A stretch of DNA of 64,000 bases, from contig NZ_BJZO01000008.1 of the NCBI RefSeq assembly GCF_007992075.1, forward strand, positions 1-64,000, read 5' to 3'. Shown here piece after piece: positions 55,073 through 64,000 of the stretch. The stretch is from Pararhodospirillum oryzae (GTDB lineage Bacteria > Pseudomonadota > Alphaproteobacteria > Rhodospirillales > Rhodospirillaceae). A program made the translations under genes and the position numbers. Position 1 is the first letter of the stretch. The number at the start of each line of letters is the position of its first letter. The notes beneath the pieces are model-generated. The model made no database searches and was not told where the DNA came from. It saw only the letters and a program-made list of their open reading frames with translations.

Positions 55073-55993
55073 ATGAGCGATGGTTCCTCCCCCGTGGCGC
55101 CGGCCCCGGTTTCGGCCGTGGTGGCGCGGGAGCGTTTGAATACCGTGCTGGATCGAGCCTTTTATCATGTCGAGCTTCTGAGCGAGGCCGAACAGACGGC
55201 GCTCTCGCATCAGCCGATCCCCGAGGGCGCGGTGGTGGTCGTGGACCCGGAACCGGGCGCGGGCCTGGGCGTGCGCCGCTATCGGGTGCCGGGGCGGCCG
55301 CTCGCGCCGGGGCCGGTGTTTGATCCGGCCCAGCATCCGGGGCTGGACACGGTCGTGGTCACCGGCGCGGGCAGTTCGTGCCTGGGAACGGCGGCCTTCG
55401 CCCGCGACGTGGCCCGCCACCTGGGCCGTCCGGTGGCGGGCATCGTGCCCGGCTATGGCGTGGCCGAGGCCTGGAGCGAGGGGCTGGGGGCGTGGTTTGG
55501 CCTGCGGATGGGCAATCTGGCCGCGCGGTGGACCGCCGACCTGCTGGCCTGGCAACAGGGCCTGGTGGGGTGGGCCGCCCCCCCGGTGCCTCCCGTGCCG
55601 CCCGTGCCGGAACCGGGGGCGACGGCCGGCGACGAGGATGCCTTGCACGCCTTGCTGGCGGCCTTTCCGGGCCTGCGGCTGCTGGTGGGCCACAGCAAGG
55701 GCAATTTCGTGATCGCCAACACCCTGGCCCGCCTGCCCAAGCCGTTGCCCGACATCCAGGTGGTGACGCTGGGCGCGCCGGTGTACCTGCCGCCCCTGGC
55801 CCGGCCTCCCTATCAGGTGATCGGGGCCCTGGATGCCCTGGGCTGGATGAACACCGTGGCCTTCCTGCCCGAATACCATATCGCGCCCGGGTGCGGGCAC
55901 GCGGTGAAGGGGGGCGAGGATTTCTCGCTCGACGTTGCCCGGGTGCTGGCCGAGGCCGGGGTGCCGGCGGGCGCCCGCCCCCGGGAAGAATAG
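55073..55993 (+). CDS. Alpha/beta-hydrolase-like protein
   Basis: 306-residue protein. A nucleophile-elbow motif LLVGHSKGNFVIANTLARL (G-H-S-K-G) and an upstream strand TVVVTGAGSSCLGTAAFARD suggest an alpha/beta-hydrolase fold. The N-terminal 95 residues have no recognised motif, and a proline-rich insertion (AAPPVPPVPPVPEPGA) splits the core. A late His in the HIAPGCGHAV region may complete a catalytic triad. No signal peptide is evident. The ATG at 55073 follows GAGGGG. Function unknown; lipase or thioesterase activity is possible. It converges with dctM across a terminator. Confidence 0.68.
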   Translation: MSDGSSPVAPAPVSAVVARERLNTVLDRAFYHVELLSEAEQTALSHQPIPEGAVVVVDPEPGAGLGVRRYRVPGRPLAPGPVFDPAQHPGLDTVVVTGAGSSCLGTAAFARDVARHLGRPVAGIVPGYGVAEAWSEGLGAWFGLRMGNLAARWTADLLAWQQGLVGWAAPPVPPVPPVPEPGATAGDEDALHALLAAFPGLRLLVGHSKGNFVIANTLARLPKPLPDIQVVTLGAPVYLPPLARPPYQVIGALDALGWMNTVAFLPEYHIAPGCGHAVKGGEDFSLDVARVLAEAGVPAGARPREE

Positions 55994-56026
55994 GCGCCCG
56001 CCGCTTCGGGCGTGGTGCTGTGCAAG

Positions 56027-56056
56027 AAAAAAGGGGGGCGCGGGCCCCCCTTTCCT
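56027..56056. terminator. Bidirectional terminator between hydrolase and dctM
   Basis: AAAGGGGGG pairs with CCCCCCTTT around CGCGGG, with A- and T-runs on both sides, between the converging hydrolase and dctM genes. Confidence 0.85.
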
Positions 56057-56078
56057 TGTTTCGGTTTCCGGGTCGTTT

Positions 56079-57452
56079 TCATCCCAGGGGCTGGCCCATC
56101 ATCTGGTTGGGCAGGAACAACGACAGCCCGGGCACGTAGGTGACGACCAGCAGGCACACCAGCATCAGCAGCAGCCAGGGCAGCGAGGCCCGCACCACCC
56201 ACAAGATGCTCTGGTTGGTGATGCCGGCGGTCACGAACAGGTTGAGGCCAACCGGCGGGGTGATCATGCCGATTTCCATGTTCACCACCATGATGATGCC
56301 GAAGTGAACCGGATCGATGCCCAGCGACAAGGCGATGGGCAGCAAGATCGGCGCCATGATCAGCAAGATCGCCGAGGGCTCCATGAAGTTGCCGGCGATC
56401 AGCAGCAAAATATTGACGATGATCAGGAAGCCCCAGGCCGGCAAGCCCAGCCCGCTGATCGTCTGGGCGATGGTCTGGGGAATCTGGGCGGTGGTCAGCA
56501 CGTGGGCGAACAGCATCGCGTTGCCGATGATGAACAGCAGCATGATGCTGACCTTGGCGGCATCGAGCACCACCCGGCGCACGTCGGGATCGATCAGCGA
56601 GCGCGGCACGGCCAGCAGCACGTCCATCGCGCCGGGCGCGCGTCCGCCCAGGCGGGCGGGGCTGAGCGGGCCCATGTCGCGATAGACGAACACGGCGATC
56701 ACGAAGGCGTACAGGGCCGACAGCGCCGCCGCCTCGGTGGGGCTGGCCACGCCGCCATAGATCACGCCCAGGACGAACAGGATCATGATCAGGCCGCCCG
56801 AGGCCCCCACGGCCGCGCGCCCCAGTTCCGCCCAGCCCACGAAGGGCTGCCGGGGCAGGCGGCGCACGGTGGCCACCACGTAGATGGCGACCATCAGCAC
56901 GAGGCCGATGGCGATGCCCGGCACCACGCCGGCCATGAACATGCGCGCCGCCGACACTTCCGTGGCGGCCGAATACACCAGCATGACGATACTGGGCGGA
57001 ATCAGGATGCCCAGGGTGCCGGCGTTGGTGATGACACCGGCGGCGAAGCTCTTGGGGAAGCCGGCCTTGACCATGGCCCCGATGACAATGCCGCCAATGG
57101 CGGCCACGGTGGCGGGCGAGGAGCCGGACACGGCGGCGAACAGCATGCACGCCAGCACCGAGGCCATGGCCATGCCGCCGCGAATGAAGCCCACGCTGGC
57201 CATGGCAAAGCGGATCAGGCGCCGCGCCACGCCGCCGGTGGACAGGAACTGCGAGGACAGGATGAAAAACGGAATCGCGAGAAGGGTGTAGTGGCGGGTG
57301 GTCGCCTCGAACAGCTTGAGCGCCACCGAGGCCAGGGAATCGTTGGTGAACAGCAAGATCGTGGTGATCGACGACAGGCCCAGCGCGATGGCGATGGGCA
57401 TGCCCATGAACATGAACGCGAACAGAAGAAGAAACAGGGCGGTTGCGGTCAT
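56079..57452 (-). CDS. dctM: TRAP transporter large permease DctM
   Basis: 457-residue membrane protein with about twelve helices, the ion/substrate-translocating subunit of the tripartite DctPQM carrier. Family motifs include FMFMGMPIAIALGL, SGSSPATVAAIGGIVIGAMV and AGTLGILIPPSIVMLVYSA in the N-terminal half and ITPPVGLNLFVTAGIT in the C-terminal half. The ATG at 57452 overlaps the dctQ stop (ATGA). It follows dctQ and dctP on the minus strand. Confidence 0.94.
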   Translation of the reverse strand: MTATALFLLLFAFMFMGMPIAIALGLSSITTILLFTNDSLASVALKLFEATTRHYTLLAIPFFILSSQFLSTGGVARRLIRFAMASVGFIRGGMAMASVLACMLFAAVSGSSPATVAAIGGIVIGAMVKAGFPKSFAAGVITNAGTLGILIPPSIVMLVYSAATEVSAARMFMAGVVPGIAIGLVLMVAIYVVATVRRLPRQPFVGWAELGRAAVGASGGLIMILFVLGVIYGGVASPTEAAALSALYAFVIAVFVYRDMGPLSPARLGGRAPGAMDVLLAVPRSLIDPDVRRVVLDAAKVSIMLLFIIGNAMLFAHVLTTAQIPQTIAQTISGLGLPAWGFLIIVNILLLIAGNFMEPSAILLIMAPILLPIALSLGIDPVHFGIIMVVNMEIGMITPPVGLNLFVTAGITNQSILWVVRASLPWLLLMLVCLLVVTYVPGLSLFLPNQMMGQPLG

Positions 57453-58153
57453 GGCCGGGCCTCCCGGGACGCGGGCGCGGAGTCGTCGCGGACCAGGCTC
57501 AGGGCGTCGTGGGCCTCGTCGGCCAGGCTGAAGCCATCCACGCGGCGCTGGAGCAAGGCAATCAGCAGATCCACGAAGCGCATGAACAGCATCATGAACC
57601 CGGCGACGAGAACCGAGAACACCACCCACTTGGGCACGGGGATGTCCTTCATTTCAATGCCGATGCGGTGGACCTTGACCACGTATTCCCACGCGCCCAT
57701 CAAGAACAGCACGGCGTAGAACAAGCACAAGACCACGGCCGCCAGGGTCACGGTGCGGCGGCCCTCGCGGGGCAGCAGGCGGACCAGGGCATCCACGCCA
57801 ATGTGGCTGCCCACCTTGATGCCATAGGACATCCCGAACAGGACCATCCAGCCCATGGTGAGCAGGGTCATTTCCTCGGTCCAGCCGAGGCCATAGTTGA
57901 AGCCGTAGCGCAACACGACCTCGATCACGACCAGGGTCGTGGATCCCGCCAGGCACAGCGAGATCACGGCTTCCTCGGCTTTCTGGAACCACGCCGGGGC
58001 AACAACCATGGCGGCGGCGAGGCCGGTGGCCAGGGTGACGTAATAGAACACAAGGCGTTCGGGCCCGCGCGCGGGCAAGATCCCCGTCGTCGTGGCGCCA
58101 AGGGTGGCGGCAAGCGCCAGCCCGAATAATATCAACAGGCTTTTTTTGATCAT
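57449..58153 (-). CDS. dctQ: TRAP transporter small permease DctQ
   Basis: 234-residue four-to-five-helix membrane protein. The DctQ motif region LGWTEEMTLLTMGWMVLFGM and GSHIGVDALVRLLPREGRR is clear. An extra N-terminal hydrophobic helix (MIKKSLLILFGLALAATLG) precedes the DctQ core. It links the substrate-binding DctP to DctM. The ATG at 58153 follows GGGGCTCC; the 3' end overlaps dctM. It is separated from dctP by 194 bases rich in stem-loops. Confidence 0.92.
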   Translation of the reverse strand: MIKKSLLILFGLALAATLGATTTGILPARGPERLVFYYVTLATGLAAAMVVAPAWFQKAEEAVISLCLAGSTTLVVIEVVLRYGFNYGLGWTEEMTLLTMGWMVLFGMSYGIKVGSHIGVDALVRLLPREGRRTVTLAAVVLCLFYAVLFLMGAWEYVVKVHRIGIEMKDIPVPKWVVFSVLVAGFMMLFMRFVDLLIALLQRRVDGFSLADEAHDALSLVRDDSAPASREARP

Positions 58154-58181
58154 CGCGGAGCCCCTTGGGCGCAAGAGGGTG

Positions 58182-58209
58182 TCAGGGAAAAGGGGGCAGC
58201 GCTTTTCCC
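58182..58209. repeat. Small hairpin repeat (TCAGG...), copy B
   Basis: TCAGG followed by GAAAAG, loop GGGGCAGCG, CTTTTC. See copy A at 40986-41013; the stem differs by a compensated G-to-A/C-to-T change. An additional GG/CC pairs outside the stem (GGGAAAAG/CTTTTCCC). Confidence 0.6.
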
Positions 58210-58237
58210 GAAAAGACGATATCAATCAAACGGATAT

Positions 58238-58278
58238 GGACTCCGTCCGCTTCCATGGGGCGGAAGGGGACGGAGTCC
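58238..58278. other. Large stem-loop in the dctP-dctQ gap
   Basis: GGACTCCGTCC (58238-58248) pairs perfectly with GGACGGAGTCC (58268-58278), with an inner CTTCC/GGAAG. Together with the 58185-58209 hairpin and GC-rich pairs at 58283-58335, it fills the gap between dctP and dctQ. This fits an mRNA-stabilising or attenuating element that makes DctP more abundant than DctQM. Confidence 0.7.
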
Positions 58279-58347
58279 GGAAGGGCCGGTTCCCCGGCCA
58301 GGGATCGCGGCCTTCCCCTTTTCAGGGGAGCCGGACCGGGGGGCGCG

Positions 58348-59817
<1,470 letters not shown>

Positions 59818-60054
59818 ATGCCCATGGCATCGTACATGATCAAAGTGGCCGGCGAGGGTCTGGTCAATCAGGCGCACCGCAACTCGGACGCGGGCCCCAC
59901 CACCGGGTCCAGCGTGATTTACGAGGTGCTCAACGTGCCCGCCGACGTCAGCGCGGACGACGTGATTGCCTTGATCAAGCAAGACACCAAGAGCCTGCCC
60001 CATAACTCGGTTTACGAGATCGACTACGTCGCCTTGAAGGCGGCCCGGGGCTAA
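59818..60054 (+). CDS. Small conserved-looking protein of unknown function
   Basis: 78-residue protein. It reads MASYMIKVAGEGLVNQAHRN, then SDAGPTTGSSVIYEVLNVPA and ADVSADDVIALIKQDTKS. The composition is that of a folded alpha/beta domain, with no Cys, signal or membrane segment. The start is ATG 59818 or ATG 59824, with GGGGAAG upstream. A strong terminator follows at 60074-60109, so it is a single-gene transcript. I do not recognise a family. Confidence 0.68.
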   Translation: MPMASYMIKVAGEGLVNQAHRNSDAGPTTGSSVIYEVLNVPADVSADDVIALIKQDTKSLPHNSVYEIDYVALKAARG

Positions 60055-60073
60055 GAAGGCGTTCAGGGTGTCG

Positions 60074-60109
60074 GGCGGAGTGGCCGCATGCGCGGCCCTC
60101 CGCCTTTTT
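60074..60109 (+). terminator. Rho-independent terminator after small gene
   Basis: GGCGGAG-T-GGCCGC pairs with GCGGCC-CTCCGCC around ATGC, followed by TTTTT. It is directly downstream of the 78-residue gene and upstream of the converging pbpC end. Confidence 0.9.
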
Positions 60110-60134
60110 CATGCCCCCCGTTCCGGATCGCGGC

Positions 60135-62291
60135 TCAAGGCGCGCTGGTGCGCAGCCACACCCGGGCGGTGTCGGCGCGGCCCCGGGCATCGATCACCGT
60201 CACCGTGATCTGTCCCGGTCCGCTGGGGGACCAGCGGGTTTCGCGCGCGTAGGCGGCCGAAACCAAAGGCCGGCCGTCCACCAGCCAGACCAGCGGCCGC
60301 TGGCCGCCCCGGGCGCTCAGCACCAGGGCGTCGGCGTCGGTCCCCAGGTCGACGGTGGTGCCATCGGGCGGGAAAACCACCCGGGGCGCCAGGGGATCGG
60401 CGGGCAGGTAGCGGGCGGGACCGCCGGGGTCGTCGAGGCGGCGCAGGGGGGCGGGCAGGTCGGCGGTGCGGGTGATCGCCGCGAACGGGTCCGACGGCCC
60501 GGGCCGGGGGCCGGGCGGCGGGCCTTCCAGGCGCTCGAAGGCGCGAAAGAGCACCGGCGCGGCGGTGATGCGGCCGTATTCCCCCGGGCTGGGCGAGCCA
60601 TCCGGGCGCCCGACCCACACCCCCACGGTCACGGCGCCATCGAAGCCGATGGCCCAGGCGTCGCGGTAGCCGTAGGACGTGCCGGTCTTGAACGCGATCA
60701 CCCGGCCCCCATTGCCCCGCGTGGGCGGAGCGTAGCCGGGCGGCGGCGGGCTGCCGGCCAGGATGTCGGCCACCTGCCAGGCGGCATCCGGGGCCAGCAC
60801 CGCCGGCGGCAGGGGGGGGGTGTCGGTTCGGGGCAGGGGCGAGGGCCAGGGCGCCCGTCCGCCGGCGTCGATCGCCGCCATCAGGCCCACCAGTTCCTCC
60901 AAGGTCACGCCCAGCCCGCCCAGGGCCAGCGGCAGGCCGGGGCGGGTGGTGCCCGCCGGCAGGCGCAGGGGAATCCCGGCCTGGGCCAGGCGCTGGGCAA
61001 ACGACAGCGGCCCGACGCGCTCCAGCAAAAGCACCGCCGGAATGTTGAGGGAATGGGCCAGGGCGTCGCGCGCCGTGACCTCGCCCCAATGGCCATCGTC
61101 GAAGTTGGAGGGCGTGTACACGCCAAAGCGCACCGGGCGATCGTTGATCAGGGTCGCGGGGTGAACAAGGTGGCGCTCGAACGCCATGCCATAGATCAGG
61201 GGCTTGAGGGCCGAGCCGGGCGAGCGCACGGCCCGGGTCATGTCGATGGCCCCGCAGCGGCTTTCGTCGAGGTCGTCGGGCGAGCCCACCGAGGCCAGGA
61301 CCCGCCCCGTGCGCGACTCCACGGCCAGCAGCGCCATCGATTGCCCCGGCGCGAGCGTGGGCACGGCGTCGCGCGCCAGCGTCTCCAGGCGGGATTGCAG
61401 GCCATGATCCAGGGTTGTCTCGATCCGCGCGCCCGGGGGCGCGGTCCGGGCCAGCCGGGTGGTCAGGTGGGGAGCCAGGCGGGGCAGGGGCCGGCGCTGG
61501 GTGGGGATCGTCTCGGCCCGGGCCTCGGCCGCGCGGCGCGCGCTCAGCACCCCGGCCTCGACCAGGCGGTCCAGCACCCGGTCGCGCGCGTGGCGGGCCG
61601 CCATGGGGTGGCGGTCGGGGCGCAGGGCTTCCGGCGCGCGGGGCAGCGCGACCAGCAAGGCCGCCTCGCCCGGGGTCAGGGTGCGCGGTTCCTTGCCGAA
61701 CCAGGCCAGGGAGCCAGCCCGCACGCCCTCCAGGTTGCCGCCGAACGGCGCCAGGGTCAGATAGGCGTTCAGCACCGCCTGTTTGCCCAGCCGGCTTTCC
61801 AGGGCCAGGGCATGGGCCATCTCCAGCAGCTTGGCGGCCAGGGTGCGCCGGGGCCGGGGTTCCAGAAGGCGCGCGACCTGCATGGTCAGGGTCGAGGCGC
61901 CGGAAACAACCCGCCCCTGCTCCAGGGCCTGGGCCACGGCCCGGGCCAGGGCCAGGGGATCCACGCCCCCGTGCCGGGGGAAGCGCTTGTCCTCGATCGC
62001 CAGCAGCATGGACAGGTACAGGGGATCCACGTCCGCTTCGTGGGCGGGCAGGCGCCAGGCCTCGCCGGTGGCGGGTTCGGTGGGGAAAACCCGCAGCAGG
62101 CGGCCTTCGGCCCCCAGGACCCGGGTGGACGGGGTCAGCCGGGAAAGATCGGGCAGGAAGGCCCCCGCGCCCACGGCCACGCCGGCGGCGGCCACGGGCA
62201 AGATCAGGGCCCCGGCCACCAGCACGCGGCGCCGGGCACGGGGGCGGGCACGGGGGCGGGTGGGGCCCCCGTGCCGGGGAGGCTCGCTCAC
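60135..62291 (-). CDS. pbpC: Penicillin-binding protein 1C
   Basis: 718-residue class A PBP of the PbpC type. An Arg/Pro-rich N-terminus is followed by one membrane helix (about 23-45). The glycosyltransferase domain has LAIEDKRFPRHGGVDPLAL with Glu100. The transpeptidase motifs are SALK at 360-363, SLN at 414-416 and KTGTS at 535-539. A C-terminal BiPBP_C Ig-like domain (about 630-718) is typical of PBP1C. The GTG start at 62291 overlaps the stop of the alpha-2-macroglobulin gene, the usual partner of pbpC. Confidence 0.93.
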   Translation of the reverse strand: MSEPPRHGGPTRPRARPRARRRVLVAGALILPVAAAGVAVGAGAFLPDLSRLTPSTRVLGAEGRLLRVFPTEPATGEAWRLPAHEADVDPLYLSMLLAIEDKRFPRHGGVDPLALARAVAQALEQGRVVSGASTLTMQVARLLEPRPRRTLAAKLLEMAHALALESRLGKQAVLNAYLTLAPFGGNLEGVRAGSLAWFGKEPRTLTPGEAALLVALPRAPEALRPDRHPMAARHARDRVLDRLVEAGVLSARRAAEARAETIPTQRRPLPRLAPHLTTRLARTAPPGARIETTLDHGLQSRLETLARDAVPTLAPGQSMALLAVESRTGRVLASVGSPDDLDESRCGAIDMTRAVRSPGSALKPLIYGMAFERHLVHPATLINDRPVRFGVYTPSNFDDGHWGEVTARDALAHSLNIPAVLLLERVGPLSFAQRLAQAGIPLRLPAGTTRPGLPLALGGLGVTLEELVGLMAAIDAGGRAPWPSPLPRTDTPPLPPAVLAPDAAWQVADILAGSPPPPGYAPPTRGNGGRVIAFKTGTSYGYRDAWAIGFDGAVTVGVWVGRPDGSPSPGEYGRITAAPVLFRAFERLEGPPPGPRPGPSDPFAAITRTADLPAPLRRLDDPGGPARYLPADPLAPRVVFPPDGTTVDLGTDADALVLSARGGQRPLVWLVDGRPLVSAAYARETRWSPSGPGQITVTVIDARGRADTARVWLRTSAP

Positions 62292-64000
62292 CGCGCCACG
62301 ACCGTGACGCTGCCCCCGGCCTGGGCGCCGCGCACCGACGGGCGCAGCATGGATTCGGCGGCGACACCGGGCAGGGTGAAGGTGCCCGGGGTGACGGCGC
62401 GCACCACGTAGGCCAGGGTGAAGCCCGGCGTTTCGGGCGTCAGCGACACGGCGGCGGCGAAGCGGTCGTCGCGGGCCTCGGCGTGGTCGGGGGTCGAGAG
62501 CGCGGGCAACCAGTCAAGGCCCTGCGTGCCCTGGCCCTCGCCGACCTCGGGGTTTTCGATCACGAACCCGGCCGGCAGCAGATCGACCACCAGAACCGGG
62601 GTCTTGGCGCCCAGGATCCGGGGATCGGGCGCCGAGCCCTCGATCACCGCCACCAGCAGGTCGTTCTGGCGCACGCCCGCGAGGTCGGCCGGGTGGCCGT
62701 CCAGGGTGGTGAAGCGGCGGGTGACCGTCAGGCCGGCGGTCATGGCCGGCGGCGGGGTCTGCGGCTGGCCATCAACCGCCAGGGTCACGCGCAAGGGCCG
62801 GGGGCTTTCGTTGACCACGGCCAGGCCGTCCTTCAGGCGGGCGGGATCCACGGGCAGGCTGATCGAGGCGCGCTCACCCGTGACCGCCTGCCCCCCGACC
62901 GAGGCCATCACCGAGCCCTGGCGCTGGGCCAGGGCATGGGCGGCGCGCACCAGCCAGGCGCGTTCCTGGGTGGAGGGCGCGGCCACGGCGTTGGCGGCCA
63001 GGGCCAGGGCGTTGGCGGCGGCCAGCGGGTCGAAGCCGGGAAGGTTGGCTTCCAGGGCCAGGGCCAGGGCGCCGGCCTGATCGCGCACGGTCAGGGCATC
63101 GGACCACGGCGCCGGCGTGGCGTCGTCGTCGTTGCCGGGCTGAACGGCGGCGGGCACCACCGCGGCCCCCGGGGAGGCCGGCGTGGTCGAGGCGGGCGGA
63201 GGCGCCAGGGCGGCGCTGGCCCGGGCCCGGTCCCCCAGCAACGCCAGCGCGGCGGCGGTCTGGGCGCGGGGCATCAGGCCGGGCAGGCGCGCCCCGTAGG
63301 TGTCGAAGAAATGGCGCACGCTGGCGATGTCGCCGGCCTTGGCGCGGGCAAGCACGTAATGGGCATAGGCGGCGGTGGGCAACTCCGGGTCGGCCAGATC
63401 GCCGCTGGCCACCAGGCCATCCAGGTAGGCGAGACCCCGTTCCAGCGCGAAGGCGGGCACGGCCACCCCGGCATCCTTGGCGCGCAGCAGGAAATCCATG
63501 GCATAGGCCGACAGCCAGGGCTCCACGCCGCCGGTGCTGCGCCACAAGGCGAAGCCGCCGTCGGCGCGTTGCAGGCCGATGACGCGGGCAATGGCGTGGG
63601 CCAGGGCATCCTTGGGGGCTCCCGGCGCCCACCAGGATTCCTCGCCCGGGGTGAGGGCGGCCAGGGCGGGCTCGGCGCGGCTGATGGTTTGTTCCAGGCA
63701 GCCGTAGGGATAGCGGGCCAGGGCGCGGGCGTGGGTCAGGGGCGCCAGGTTGGGCACGGTGGACAGATCCAGCCCCAGGGCGACCGAGGCCGGATCAAGC
63801 CCCGCCAGCACGGCGGGGGGCAAGGTGCCCCGGCCATGGCCGGGCAGGTCCAGGGCATGGGCCACGGTGGTGCGCGGCGCGGCCGGGCGCACCGCCAGCG
63901 GCCACGAAGTTTCGCGCGCGAAGCCGTCGGGGCCGGTCAGGCTCAGGGTCACCCGTCCGGTGCCGGCGGCCAATCCCTTGAGCACGGTGCGCACCACGGT
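62288..64000 (-). CDS. Bacterial alpha-2-macroglobulin (partial, 5' end missing)
   Basis: C-terminal 570 residues of a large protein whose start lies beyond the window. The thioester motif is intact (CLEQ at 63689-63700, in YPYGCLEQTISRAEP). After it comes an alpha-helical toroid (GLQRADGGFALWRSTGGVEP) and a receptor-like C-terminal domain ending VAESMLRPSVRGAQAGG. This is the PbpC-linked class of bacterial alpha-2-macroglobulin, thought to trap proteases in the periplasm and work with PBP1C. Its stop overlaps the pbpC GTG. Confidence 0.92.
   Translation of the reverse strand, partial: TVVRTVLKGLAAGTGRVTLSLTGPDGFARETSWPLAVRPAAPRTTVAHALDLPGHGRGTLPPAVLAGLDPASVALGLDLSTVPNLAPLTHARALARYPYGCLEQTISRAEPALAALTPGEESWWAPGAPKDALAHAIARVIGLQRADGGFALWRSTGGVEPWLSAYAMDFLLRAKDAGVAVPAFALERGLAYLDGLVASGDLADPELPTAAYAHYVLARAKAGDIASVRHFFDTYGARLPGLMPRAQTAAALALLGDRARASAALAPPPASTTPASPGAAVVPAAVQPGNDDDATPAPWSDALTVRDQAGALALALEANLPGFDPLAAANALALAANAVAAPSTQERAWLVRAAHALAQRQGSVMASVGGQAVTGERASISLPVDPARLKDGLAVVNESPRPLRVTLAVDGQPQTPPPAMTAGLTVTRRFTTLDGHPADLAGVRQNDLLVAVIEGSAPDPRILGAKTPVLVVDLLPAGFVIENPEVGEGQGTQGLDWLPALSTPDHAEARDDRFAAAVSLTPETPGFTLAYVVRAVTPGTFTLPGVAAESMLRPSVRGAQAGGSVTVVAR

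Overview
The window is high-GC, gene-dense DNA of an alphaproteobacterium. The gene set (an RquA-type rhodoquinone protein, a 2-oxoacid:ferredoxin oxidoreductase with a 2[4Fe-4S] ferredoxin, a DctPQM TRAP transporter, a topoisomerase IV ParE with alphaproteobacterial motifs) suggests a facultatively anaerobic Rhodospirillales member, plausibly a Rhodospirillum/Pararhodospirillum-like purple nonsulfur bacterium. That assignment is inference; no photosynthesis gene or 16S rRNA lies in the window.

Layout. 1-4982: a 60-base palindromic repeat, rquA, a COQ10/RatA-type START protein, a NarL-type response regulator, an alpha-E/ATP-grasp gene pair and a small ribbon-helix-helix protein. 5191-13379: class A PBP, MarR-GNAT fusion regulator, an AAA NTPase of atypical composition, a SRPBCC protein coupled to parE, an acyl-CoA thioesterase and an OmpA-type lipoprotein. 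13592-16820: an exported WD40-caspase protein with an EF-hand-like loop and a small membrane-associated partner. 16854-25396: acyl-ACP thioesterase, EamA permease facing a frameshifted GlxA-type regulator, glutathione reductase, smc and a DsbA-like protein. 25711-34621: a large amide-ligase locus (transglutaminase-DUF2126, ATP-grasp/alpha-E fusion, second transglutaminase, multispanning membrane protein), the last three joined by stop/start overlaps.

34709-40979 is a redox block: GST and oxyR facing dps, a ferredoxin facing korAB, and a ferritin-like protein. 41122-47519 is an AdeAB/AdeRS-like RND efflux operon. It is preceded by three tandem hairpins, one of them the second copy of the 60-base repeat, and is followed by two identical tRNA-Arg(ACG) genes. 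48235-59343 holds a coiled-coil lipoprotein, an EF-G paralogue, an aspartate aminotransferase, TrkH, an alpha/beta-hydrolase-like protein and dctMQP. 59818-64000 holds a small unknown protein and the pbpC/alpha-2-macroglobulin pair, the latter cut by the window end.

The most interesting structures are: (i) two 60-base palindromes 41 kb apart whose stems differ by compensatory changes, one placed where the efflux operon transcript should begin; (ii) the caspase/partner pair; and (iii) two separate alpha-E/ATP-grasp loci, one of which carries a candidate transporter. No CRISPR array, transposase, integrase or prophage gene was seen.
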